Source of the DNA: Verrucomicrobiota bacterium
GTDB lineage: Bacteria > Verrucomicrobiota > Verrucomicrobiia > Limisphaerales > J093
Length of the DNA: 64,000 nt
Assembly (NCBI GenBank): GCA_022710935.1
Contig: JAKLFY010000023.1
Location: 1-64,000 of the forward strand
Direction of reading: 5' to 3'
Shown: positions 35,723-43,917 of the stretch, one piece after another
Position numbering within the stretch: position 1 is the stretch's first letter
Layout: every line of letters begins with the position of its first letter
Translations under genes and position numbers: made by a program
The notes under the pieces: model-generated
Told to the model about the DNA's origin: nothing
What the model saw: the letters and a program-made list of their open reading frames with translations, nothing else
Databases searched by the model: none

Positions 35723-36268
35723 CTATTTCGTCGCGTTGACCGTGGTGATCGTGCCCTCGATGTCGGCTCCGCCAGGGAAGGGGCGGATGCTGTCGATGAC
35801 TCCTGTCGCGCCGGCGAAGCGGCCAGTGCCCTGCTCGGGAAGGAACTTGATGTCGGTGACGTAGCTCCCGTCCGATTGCGGGATGGCTGTGCCCGCCCAG
35901 ACCAACCTGTCGCCGTTGGCGGTCGTTTCATACGCCATCAGATAGAGGATCTTGCCGCTCGGATTCTGGTCGTTGGGGTAACGGTGCACGTTTTCGAAGC
36001 CAACCGCATTGCCTTTCCCGCCGACATTGCTGTGCGTGTACAAATGGACCACGCCCGACCAAACTTCGGCGCCGTGGGCGGTCCGTCCGTCAACGAAGAA
36101 CGGCTGCGGGAGGGCTCCGAGGTTCAGAGGTGTCACAAGGAACTCCGTGAACGTCCCCTTGTACGGTTTGGTGTCACCGGCCTGGGCGGTGCCCACGGAC
36201 AGCCCCCACGCCACCGCGGCGGCGGCCACCAGGCCGCCCCAACGAATGATACGATTCCTGCTTTTCAT
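35723..36268 (-). CDS. Small exported beta protein of unknown function
   Basis: A 181-residue protein with a signal peptide (MKSRNRIIRWGGLVAAAAVA, cleavage after GTAQA). The mature part is mostly beta strands and contains GTFTEFLVTPLNL, VVHLYTHSNVGGKGNAVGF and the closing GTGRFAGATGVIDSIRPF. That last motif (GxxGATG) resembles small exported barrels of the allene-oxide-cyclase/calycin kind, but the match is weak. The gene lies between two exported/kinase genes and is followed by the same type of hairpin as the LamG-like gene, so the two may be linked in function. Confidence 0.68.
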   Translation of the reverse strand: MKSRNRIIRWGGLVAAAAVAWGLSVGTAQAGDTKPYKGTFTEFLVTPLNLGALPQPFFVDGRTAHGAEVWSGVVHLYTHSNVGGKGNAVGFENVHRYPNDQNPSGKILYLMAYETTANGDRLVWAGTAIPQSDGSYVTDIKFLPEQGTGRFAGATGVIDSIRPFPGGADIEGTITTVNATK

Positions 36269-36948
36269 GGTTTTGTTTTGACTCCTTGCCGCGCACCGAT
36301 CCGAGTCAGCGGAAGTGACCGTTGGCACGGGTGACCCCGGCTCTCGGTTGTGTGTCCGCCCTGGCCGATGCGTAACTGGGTCAGCCAGGGCGCAATGTGA
36401 ATTGTTAGCGAGGCTCTGCCTCAGACCGAAGGAGCATGTCACCAATTCGTTTACGCAGGGTTTTGGCCATGGTAACCGACAGTCGACGCCTCGCTAAGGG
36501 GTGCCGCTGCGCGGCGCAAAAACGTGACTCATTCATTGGAGATTTTGAAAAGGAAGTCACTCCAGCCCGCATGGATCCGCATTCTGGAGTCTTCAGCTTC
36601 GCGATGACCACAAGCGATTCCGACGAGTCTTGTGATGTTCATGACCGGTTGAACGGGGGAACCCGGGGCATCTTTCAGAAAAAGCCGAGAATTCGCATAG
36701 GGGCGCAGCCAGCGGCATGCCACAGGGCCAACGGCCCGGCCCGAAGCCAGCCCAGGGCAAGCGACGGTTCTGGCCTGCGTGCCTGCTTCTCCCGAAGGCT
36801 CCGAGCCCCTGGCGATCGAGCATGGTCAGAGACGCAGGCCGGAACCGGGCGCGTTTCTCCGGCTTGCGCCCCGTCCGGGATTTCGGTAAGGATATGCCTG
36901 TTCCCTGGAAAACAGGAGGGCGCCCATTCGAGGGCGTCATCGGAGCCT
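36269..36948. other. Divergent intergenic region upstream of the kinase gene
   Basis: About 680 bases between the small exported-protein gene and the kinase gene. The kinase frame stays open through much of it, but that part has no conserved domain and mixed composition. It contains copy 2 of the 42-base repeat. I see no clear promoter hexamers. Confidence 0.5.
36640..36681 (+). repeat. 42-base repeat, copy 2
   Basis: Same-orientation partner of 35091-35132 with 35 of 42 matches, ending ATCTTTCAGAAA. It lies about 270 bases upstream of the kinase start. Confidence 0.65.
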
Positions 36949-39900
36949 ATGGCAACGCCGACCCCAGAGCCGCCCGCGGAGCGTCAGGGAAATGGGACAA
37001 CCGCGCAGGGCGCGTCGCCGTCTCGAGCCACGGCTGAGGCGCCGACGCCGCGGTCTGCTTCAGCTCCCCCTTCGATTCCCGATCACGAGGTCCTCCGGCG
37101 CATCGGGCGCGGCGCTTACGGCGCGGTCTGGCTCGCCCGCAACGTGATGGGGACCTACCGCGCGGTGAAGATCATCGATCGGGGCGACTTCAGCCGGGAC
37201 CGACCCTTTACGCGCGAGTACGAAGGTTTGCTCAAGTATGAGCCCGTTTCCCGTTCGCACCCGAACCTGATGCAGATTCTCCACGTCGGGCGGCGCGGGG
37301 AGTACTTCTACTACGTGACGGAACTTGCCGACGACGCCGGGGCAGCGCCAAGAGCGAAGGGGGAAGGGCAGGAGACAGGCGACAAGGGGCAGGAGGCAGC
37401 GCTCGGGGGCACATCGGCGATGGCGTCTCACGAGGAGCCCCTCACCCCCGCCCTCTCCCCATCCGATGGGGAGAGGGTGGCGAAGCCGGGTGAGGGGAAT
37501 CGGCCCAGGTTCACCGCCCCTGCCCCGTTGCGCGGCGACGAGGTTGCGTCCTACGTGCCCCGCACGTTGCAGGAGGACCTGGAACAGCGCGGGCGGTTGC
37601 CGGTGAGGGAATGCGTGGTGTTGGCGACGGCGCTGGCGGCGGCGCTGAAACACTTGCACGATCACGGCCTCGTTCACCGGGACGTGAAGCCCTCGAACGT
37701 CATCTTCGTCCATGGCGTGCCGAAGCTGGCCGACATCGGGCTCGTGGCGACGGTCGGCGATTCGGGGTCGATTGTCGGCACGGAGGGTTACCTGCCGCCG
37801 GAAGGACCGGGGAGTCCACCGGCGGATCTCTACGCCCTGGGCAAGCTTCTGTACGAAGCGTGCACGGGGATGAATCGCGGGGATTACCCGCGCCTGCCGC
37901 CGAACCTGAGTGAACTGCCGGATGCGGCGGACCTGCTCGAGTTCAACGAGATTCTGTTGCGCGCGTGCGCGAAAGACACCGGCCGCCGGTACCACCGGGC
38001 GGACGATCTGCTGGCCGATCTCGCCCTGCTCGAACGGGGCGCGTCCGTGAAGCGGCTGCGCCGGTTGGAACGACACCATGCGCTGCTGCGTCGAGTCGGG
38101 GTGGCGGTGCTGGCGATCGGGCTCTTGGTTTCAGCGGCGTGGTGGCAGAGCTGGCGGGCCGGGCGAATCGCCCAGCGTCACCTCGCTCGATTGCACCTGA
38201 GCGAAGGCACGCAGCGCATGGTCGGGGGCGACTACACGGACGCGCTGCCCTCGCTGGTGGCGGCGCTCGATTTGGACGCCGGCGATCCAGTCCGCGAGGC
38301 TGCCCATCGGGTCTGCATCGCGAGTGTTCTCGCACGTTGCCCGTTGCCGGTGGGACATTTCTCGGTGCCCGAGTCCAAGGTTTTGGCGGCCGACCTGAAC
38401 CCGGACGGCACTCTGTTGGCGACGGCTCACGAGGACGGCTGGGTGCGGCTGTGGAACACACGCTCGGGCGAACGGATTCGAGATCGAGAGTTCCGGGATA
38501 ATTTCCCGGTCACGCTCTGCCAATTTGTGCCGCCGGGAGACCGGCTGCTAACGATCACTCTGGGACAGAAAGCCCGTTTGTGGAACCTGACACATCCAGA
38601 AGACGCTCCGATTGTCTTTGACCAGATGGTGGGTGCCATGTCGGACGGATACATGTTGGGCCTGATGGATGATATCTCCGAGACCGCCATCGAGGCGTAC
38701 CTCTCGAAAGGGCGTCATCGCTGGGTGCAGACCAACCTTTTCACTGGGCCGTTAGAGAATGTGACGCTGGGCCTGAGGCTGGTCGGTCACGGTGACACCT
38801 TGGCCGTCCATTACACCGTGCGGCGCGGCCCGCCAGACGGCGGAATCGTGTGCGCCGGCGAGTTCTTCGATTCGCCCAAGCCAGACCCCTTCGCCCGTGG
38901 CCGCGATGATCCGCCAGGCCCCATCTGGGGGCGACACTTCCTCGGGCTCGAGCACGGTTCCACCGGCGACCGGCCCGGCGATGCGGGTCAAGTGGTGTGG
39001 GACAATGTGAAGGTGCGTCGGTATCCTTCCGATCAACCGCCCGCCTCGACGCCGTGGCGCGTGTTGGACGATTTCTCGGCGGGCGTGTCGAGCAATTGGT
39101 TTGTCATCACGCCACCCGGCTCGAACAGCACCTGCCAGGGGATTAGCGGGCAAATGCGGTTGTTGTGGGCGGACCTGCCGCGCGGGCGCATCGCGGGACC
39201 AGGCGTTTTCTGGATGGATTTGTTTGAGGTCAACCCCGGGCACACGCTCGAGGTCGAGGTGGACTTGATTTCGGCTTCGGCCCCGCACCGCATGGTGGCG
39301 CTGGCGATCTTCCGCCCTCGGCTGCCAGCGCTGATCGCCCGGTCTCAGCCGTTCATACGCCATGGCCGCTGGATGGTCTCAACCTGGTGGGACAAGTCGG
39401 TTCGGTTTCGGGACCTGGCGACGGTACGGTCTGGTATCGCCCAGGACCCGGTGCGCACGCCTCCGTTGGACCTGCGCTTCGGTAATACGGACTTCGACCA
39501 CGATGTGAGTCCCCATGGGAAGTATTACGCGCGGGTCGAGCGCGGGGACCGGGACTCGATGTACCGGAAGCGAGCTTCGGTATGGGACCTCGGGACTCGT
39601 CGTGACGTCACCTCGCCGCACTGGGCACGAAAGAACGCCAGCGGCACACGGTTCAGTCCGGACGGTCGCTTTCTGGCTCTGACCCACGCCGACGGTATCG
39701 ACCTGATCCGCACGCCCGAGTGGGAGTCGGCGCAATCGCTCGCGACGGGCGTGTCCTATGCCATGCCGCGGTTCAGTTCGAGAGAAACACGGCTGGCGGC
39801 GGTGCGCAACGGGGACGAGGTGGTGGTTTGGGACCTGGGGGACACCGGAGAGCCACCGGTGTCGTTCATGCACCACTTCGAGGTCAAGCGTATCGCCTTC

Positions 39901-41469
39901 AGTCCCGATGGTTGTTTCCTAGTGACGAGTTCGGCTGACGGGCTTCTCTGGGTGTGGGACGCCATCCGGCAGGAGCAGTTGGGCCCGCCGTTGCCGGGCC
40001 ACGAGGCCCAGTTCAGCCCCGACGGGACTCGGTTGCTGGTTGTGGGGGCCGAAGGCGGCGTCTGGTTATGGGACCTGAGCCGCGTGATCGATGACAGTCT
40101 GGCGGTTCCGCCCCTGCGCGCCGAGCAGAGGTCGGCAATGTCTGCCGATGGCGCCATGACAGCGACGATCGTCGGGCAACGAATCGAGATCGACACCGCT
40201 ACCGGTCCCCACTCGGTGGCCCCCCCGGCCCAAGCGCCCTTGCGCCGTGTGGCCTTCAGCCCCGACAACCGGCACCTAATCGCCGAGGATGTGAACCTGT
40301 ACGCGTGGGTCTGGGACACCCGCACCTGGACGCTCACCGGGCCACCGCGGCGGGTACGATACGATGCGACCCTGACCCACCATTGCGTGCCAAACCTCTC
40401 CACGGAGGGCCGGGATTGGCAGACCCTATCGGGCGTGGCGGCCCTCCTGGGCGGACAGCGGCCCGATGGCGAGGGGGGAATGGTGCCGGTGGACGAAACG
40501 GAAAAGTCGCGGCTTCTCAGCGCCGTGAAGCGCGCCTTTCCCGCCGAGTTCGGAACCGACGAACAGCACCACGCCCGCTGGCACGGACACCAGGCCGCAG
40601 CGGCCGAACACGCGATGGACTGGGACGCCGCCGTCTTCCACTGGCAGTTCGTGCTCGACAGCACATCCGAAGGCCCAGTTTCCGACTCGCCAAATCCCAA
40701 TCACCAATCGGAAACGTCCGATCTCCCATTTCCCATCTCCGATCTCCCATCTCCGATCTCCCATCTCCGATCTCCGATTTCCCCAGCCCTCCGTCTTGCC
40801 TACGCCCGCCAGGCGGCCGAGGCCGTGCGTCAGGCCATCGTTGCCGGGAAGTCCCGTTGGTCGGCGAAGCTACCTCGACAACCGTGGGCCACCGCCGAGA
40901 TGCTCGATTTGGGCGGCTACTACACCTCGCCGTTGGGCGAGCGGCTCGGGACCAGCCAGTTGGGCGTCCGCTTCCGCGAGTTGCCGCGTGGGGTGCATGT
41001 CCTGGGCGGAACGGCCTTTGACGTGCGCGGCTTCCTCGAGCTTGACCAGACGAATCCGGTCACCATTCCCGTCGGCCGTGCCTGTCAGCGCCTCCATTTC
41101 CTCCACGCGACCAGAGGCAAGGCTTTTCAGAGCCACCGCGTGCCCGCCGCCCGGTATCAAGTGACCTATGCCAGTGGCGCTCAAGTCTCGGTGGACCTGC
41201 AGGACCCTGAGGATGTGCCGTCGTATCGAGCGGACACTTTTTGGGCGGTGTCCGAGTTGGCGTGGCCAGGTATGTCGCCCGAACTGAATTGCGCCTTGGT
41301 TTGGTCGGGGTGTGCCCCCGGTCCGGGGCGACACAAGCAACCGCTGTTTCTCACGCGGATGACCTGGACACTGCCGGCGAGCCACCACGCGGAGATGGTC
41401 CAGTCGATTGAGTTGCAGGCCAGTTCGCCCGTCTCCGCACCCCTGGTGTTCGCGATCACCGCGGAATAG
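36949..41469 (+). CDS. Transmembrane Ser/Thr kinase with WD40-like sensor and inserted LamG-like domain
   Basis: A 1506-residue kinase. The catalytic part has the glycine loop IGRGAYGAVWLARN, Lys74 in AVKII, catalytic loop HRDVKPSNV (Asp245), and DIG in place of DFG at 262-264, a variant I believe occurs in related kinases. A membrane helix at about 384-400 (GVAVLAIGLLVSAAWW) leads to a large C-terminal region of WD40-type blades (LLATAHEDGWVRLWN, VRFRDLATV, FLVTSSADGLLWVWD). A LamG-like domain (WVQTNLFTGPLENVTLGLRL to VVWDNVKVRRY, then VLDDFSAGVSSNW) interrupts the blades. Two repeats are inserted in frame: one within the kinase domain (about 134-190) and one near residue 1260. The start at MATPTPEPPAERQ is chosen because upstream codons are not domain-like. 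The ECF sigma gene follows. Confidence 0.88.
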   Translation: MATPTPEPPAERQGNGTTAQGASPSRATAEAPTPRSASAPPSIPDHEVLRRIGRGAYGAVWLARNVMGTYRAVKIIDRGDFSRDRPFTREYEGLLKYEPVSRSHPNLMQILHVGRRGEYFYYVTELADDAGAAPRAKGEGQETGDKGQEAALGGTSAMASHEEPLTPALSPSDGERVAKPGEGNRPRFTAPAPLRGDEVASYVPRTLQEDLEQRGRLPVRECVVLATALAAALKHLHDHGLVHRDVKPSNVIFVHGVPKLADIGLVATVGDSGSIVGTEGYLPPEGPGSPPADLYALGKLLYEACTGMNRGDYPRLPPNLSELPDAADLLEFNEILLRACAKDTGRRYHRADDLLADLALLERGASVKRLRRLERHHALLRRVGVAVLAIGLLVSAAWWQSWRAGRIAQRHLARLHLSEGTQRMVGGDYTDALPSLVAALDLDAGDPVREAAHRVCIASVLARCPLPVGHFSVPESKVLAADLNPDGTLLATAHEDGWVRLWNTRSGERIRDREFRDNFPVTLCQFVPPGDRLLTITLGQKARLWNLTHPEDAPIVFDQMVGAMSDGYMLGLMDDISETAIEAYLSKGRHRWVQTNLFTGPLENVTLGLRLVGHGDTLAVHYTVRRGPPDGGIVCAGEFFDSPKPDPFARGRDDPPGPIWGRHFLGLEHGSTGDRPGDAGQVVWDNVKVRRYPSDQPPASTPWRVLDDFSAGVSSNWFVITPPGSNSTCQGISGQMRLLWADLPRGRIAGPGVFWMDLFEVNPGHTLEVEVDLISASAPHRMVALAIFRPRLPALIARSQPFIRHGRWMVSTWWDKSVRFRDLATVRSGIAQDPVRTPPLDLRFGNTDFDHDVSPHGKYYARVERGDRDSMYRKRASVWDLGTRRDVTSPHWARKNASGTRFSPDGRFLALTHADGIDLIRTPEWESAQSLATGVSYAMPRFSSRETRLAAVRNGDEVVVWDLGDTGEPPVSFMHHFEVKRIAFSPDGCFLVTSSADGLLWVWDAIRQEQLGPPLPGHEAQFSPDGTRLLVVGAEGGVWLWDLSRVIDDSLAVPPLRAEQRSAMSADGAMTATIVGQRIEIDTATGPHSVAPPAQAPLRRVAFSPDNRHLIAEDVNLYAWVWDTRTWTLTGPPRRVRYDATLTHHCVPNLSTEGRDWQTLSGVAALLGGQRPDGEGGMVPVDETEKSRLLSAVKRAFPAEFGTDEQHHARWHGHQAAAAEHAMDWDAAVFHWQFVLDSTSEGPVSDSPNPNHQSETSDLPFPISDLPSPISHLRSPISPALRLAYARQAAEAVRQAIVAGKSRWSAKLPRQPWATAEMLDLGGYYTSPLGERLGTSQLGVRFRELPRGVHVLGGTAFDVRGFLELDQTNPVTIPVGRACQRLHFLHATRGKAFQSHRVPAARYQVTYASGAQVSVDLQDPEDVPSYRADTFWAVSELAWPGMSPELNCALVWSGCAPGPGRHKQPLFLTRMTWTLPASHHAEMVQSIELQASSPVSAPLVFAITAE
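37438..37497. repeat. Nested palindromic repeat inserted in the kinase coding sequence
   Basis: The inner arms CCCTCTCCCCATC (37451-37463) and 37465-37477 are perfect, with a one-base loop. The outer arms CCCCTCACCC (37438-37447) and 37488-37497 are also perfect. The element sits in frame in the kinase domain between the beta-sheet lobe and the catalytic loop. Confidence 0.85.
40719..40785 (+). repeat. Tandem repeat of GATCTCCCATCTCC inside the kinase gene
   Basis: Two full 14-base units with partial units on both sides. Because 14 is not a multiple of three, successive units are read in different frames, giving a Ser/Pro/Leu-rich spacer in the protein. Confidence 0.8.
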
Positions 41470-41511
41470 AAAATCTCTGAAAGAAATGCGGAATTCGTCC
41501 GTTGAACTGGC

Positions 41512-41559
41512 CTAGCCCGGTTATTTCGCACGCTTCGCCAGGAACCGTAACCGGGCTAG
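41512..41559. terminator. Hairpin between the kinase and sigma genes
   Basis: CTAGCCCGGTTA (41512-41523) pairs perfectly with 41548-41559 around a 24-base loop, 43 bases after the kinase stop and 28 before the sigma start. There is no T-run after it, so it could be an attenuator, operator or dispersed repeat instead of a terminator. Confidence 0.45.
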
Positions 41560-41586
41560 TTGCCTGAGCCCGGATGGGCATTGACC

Positions 41587-42210
41587 ATGGACTTCCGGCG
41601 GACAGATTCGCTGGCGACCAATGCCAGTTTGTTGGAACGACTGAAGGACCTGGAAGACCAGGCCAGTTGGCAGGAGTTCTGCGCCACGTATCGCAACTTG
41701 ATCTTCTCCTTCGCGCTCCGGCACGGCTTGTCCCCCACCGAGTCCGAGGAAGTGGTCCAGGAAACGGTCATCACCGTAGCGCGAAACCTGCCTCAATTCC
41801 GGTACGATCCGAAGCGGTGTTCGTTTAAGACCTGGCTGTTCAACCTCACCTTGTGGCGCATCCGCGACCAACTGCGCCGGCGTCGCCCCCAAGCCGCCTC
41901 GATGCAGCACAAGCCGGGCGAAACCGACCGAACTAGCACCGTCGAACGGATCCCGGGACCCGAGGGAGCGCAACCGTCTGTCCTGTGGGAGGAAGAGTGG
42001 AGGAAGGACCTTTTCGAACGGGCGTTGGACAAGGTGAAGGCGCACGTGGAAGAGAAGCGATTTCAGATCTACGACCTCTATGCGCTGCAGGGTTGGGGCG
42101 CCCGGGACGTGGCGCGCAGCCTCGGGGTGAGCCTGGCACAGGTCTATTTGACCAAGCATCGCATCTCAGCCCTCCTGAAGAGGGAGATCCAACGGCTGAG
42201 GAACGAGTAA
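41587..42210 (+). CDS. ECF-type RNA polymerase sigma factor
   Basis: A 207-residue sigma factor. Region 2 runs from SWQEFCATYRNLIFSFALRH through SEEVVQETVITVARNLPQF to CSFKTWLFNLTLWRIRDQL, and region 4 from RFQIYDLYALQGWGARDVA to SLGVSLAQVYLTKHRISALL. It resembles the sigma factors that are expanded in some Planctomycetota and Verrucomicrobiota and are encoded beside Ser/Thr kinases instead of anti-sigma factors. The kinase gene directly upstream is therefore the likely controller. No anti-sigma gene is present. The start at MDFRRTDSLATNASL gives the normal length. Confidence 0.92.
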   Translation: MDFRRTDSLATNASLLERLKDLEDQASWQEFCATYRNLIFSFALRHGLSPTESEEVVQETVITVARNLPQFRYDPKRCSFKTWLFNLTLWRIRDQLRRRRPQAASMQHKPGETDRTSTVERIPGPEGAQPSVLWEEEWRKDLFERALDKVKAHVEEKRFQIYDLYALQGWGARDVARSLGVSLAQVYLTKHRISALLKREIQRLRNE

Positions 42211-42340
42211 GCGGTTGCGCGCCAATTGATGGCGAGCGTTGGCGGCTGTCTTTCACCTCAACGGACTTCACTCTTCGAATTCTCCTCGACGTGGACGGCT
42301 TGCTTTGGCGACAGACGGCCTAACGAAGAGGGCGGGTGCC

Positions 42341-43090
42341 TCACGGACGCCGGACCAGCCGGTAGAAGACGGCGATCGCCGGCAACCGGTCATCGTCGAA
42401 CTGGATCTCGTCCGCACCCGCGGTGAAGGTCTTGATATCGACCCAATCACCGCTCAGCAGGCTGGTCGTGGACTGGACCGTGCAGGCTACCCCTGGAAGG
42501 CTGGACCACCTCAACCGCACTCCCGACGCTCCCCGCTCGGCTTGCAGCGACAACTCGAAGAGGTGAAAGGCCTCGCGAAACGTGAGTCCGCTGATCACGT
42601 CGATAGTGTGGCCGATCACGGCAAGGTCGGCTCGGCACTGGGGCGAGGCTTTCCCCTCGATTCGACTCAGGAGTGTCAGAGCCTCGGCGTAACGATACGC
42701 AATCTCCTGCACCATGTACCCAGTCGACAGAAACGCGTCGTCTCGAGTCAGCCACATCGGCGCCGAACCGGCAACGACCGTGGCCGCGTACTTGCGCAAC
42801 ATGGCCTCGGCCATGTTTGGTGTGTAGGCGCCCACATGCGAGATCTCGCCGTTGTAGCAGGAGCCCATGTATCCGAAGAACCGGCGGTTCTTCGCCGGAT
42901 AGGCCGTGTCGCTCACATCATCCCGGTGAATAAAACGTTGAGAACTCACAGAGTTCCTGAATCGCGTCGAAATTCATCAACATCTTCTGCGCCGTGAGGT
43001 CGCGCGACCGGTCCCTCCGCAAGTGCCCGGGCGGCTCGCCGGTCCGAACGATCTCGATCCGTGCTGAGCCGTGTCCGCGTGCGCGCGGCC
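42341..43090 (-). pseudogene. Frameshifted 3' remnant of an exported-protein gene
   Basis: Two adjoining frames read as one protein if a frameshift near 42910 is corrected. The upstream part reads RIEIVRTGEPPGHLRRDRSR and NFDAIQELCEFSTFYSPG; the downstream part continues DDVSDTAYPAKNRRFFGYMG and SCYNGEISHVGAYTP. The middle has AATVVAGSAPMWLTRDDAFL, which recalls gingipain-like (C25) peptidases, though that is a weak impression. The C-terminus (VRLRWSSLPGVACTVQST to FYRLVRRP) is the same beta module as in other exported hydrolases here. The N-terminus is missing, and the remnant begins right after the stop of the RNA methyltransferase gene. Confidence 0.6.
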
Positions 43091-43094
43091 CGGC

Positions 43095-43910
43095 CTACAT
43101 CCGTCCCCGCTGGCGATTGGCCTCGAACAGAAAAGCGGCGGCGGCGCTGGCCACATTGAGGGAGTCGACGCCAGGCGGCATGGGGATGGCGACGCATTCG
43201 TCGCACGCCGCGCGCACCGCGGGGGCGATTCCGTCGCCTTCGTTGCCGAAGATCAGGCAGCAGTCCCGGGCAAGATCGGCCTGGGCGATGGTGCGCCGGT
43301 CGGTGTGCGGATGCGCGGCGACGCAGCGCATGCCCCGGCCACGCAACTGAACGAGCGCGGCGCACAGGTCGTTTGTTTCGACCACGGGGAGGTCGAAGAC
43401 AGTGCCCATCGAGCTGCGAACGGCGCGCCGCAAATAGGGGCTGCTCGAAGTCTCGCCCACAATCAGCGCGTGCGTGCCAAAAGCGACGGCGTTCCGGACC
43501 ACCGCGCCCAGATTCTCGGCATTGGCCAGTCCATCCACGGCCACAAAGAGCCTGGGGCGCCCGCTGCGTTGCCAGGCCGTCTCGACCGCCAGCGGTTCGG
43601 GCATCCGCCCGACCGCAAGCACGCCCTGATACATCGAGTAGCCGGCCAACCGCTCGAGCAGAGGGCGCTCGGCGGTATAGACGCGAATGGCGGGCGCGCG
43701 CGCTTCGAGCAGAGGCCGCATCGCCTCGGCGTGATGCGCGGGCATCAGGGCCGAAAGCACATCAAGTTCGCTCTCGAGAAGCCGCCGCACCACCTTTTCT
43801 CCTTCGGCGACAAAGATGCGCTCGACGAAATGCTCGTGCGGCAGGCGCATGGTGCGATAGGCCGCCAGCTCCGGCAGATCGAACGATTCAATGGGTTGGA
43901 AGCGGAGCAT
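43095..43910 (-). CDS. SpoU/TrmH-family RNA 2'-O-methyltransferase
   Basis: A 271-residue RNA methyltransferase with the trefoil-knot fold. The three family motifs are present: NAENLGAVVRNAVAFG, CLIFGNEGDGIAPAV and SLNVASAAAAFLFE. The N-terminal half is a substrate-binding domain of the RlmB/TsnR kind (RIFVAEGEKVVRRLLESEL). The target RNA is not certain. It follows the hybrid histidine kinase gene by seven bases on the same strand and is probably the last gene of that operon. Confidence 0.9.
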   Translation of the reverse strand: MLRFQPIESFDLPELAAYRTMRLPHEHFVERIFVAEGEKVVRRLLESELDVLSALMPAHHAEAMRPLLEARAPAIRVYTAERPLLERLAGYSMYQGVLAVGRMPEPLAVETAWQRSGRPRLFVAVDGLANAENLGAVVRNAVAFGTHALIVGETSSSPYLRRAVRSSMGTVFDLPVVETNDLCAALVQLRGRGMRCVAAHPHTDRRTIAQADLARDCCLIFGNEGDGIAPAVRAACDECVAIPMPPGVDSLNVASAAAAFLFEANRQRGRM

Positions 43911-43917
43911 GATGGCC

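Noticed and set aside
37700-37760. Kinase read as a pseudokinase because DFG is DIG
   Set aside because: The metal-binding Asp, the VK lysine and the HRD loop are all present, and I believe DIG occurs in related bacterial kinases.
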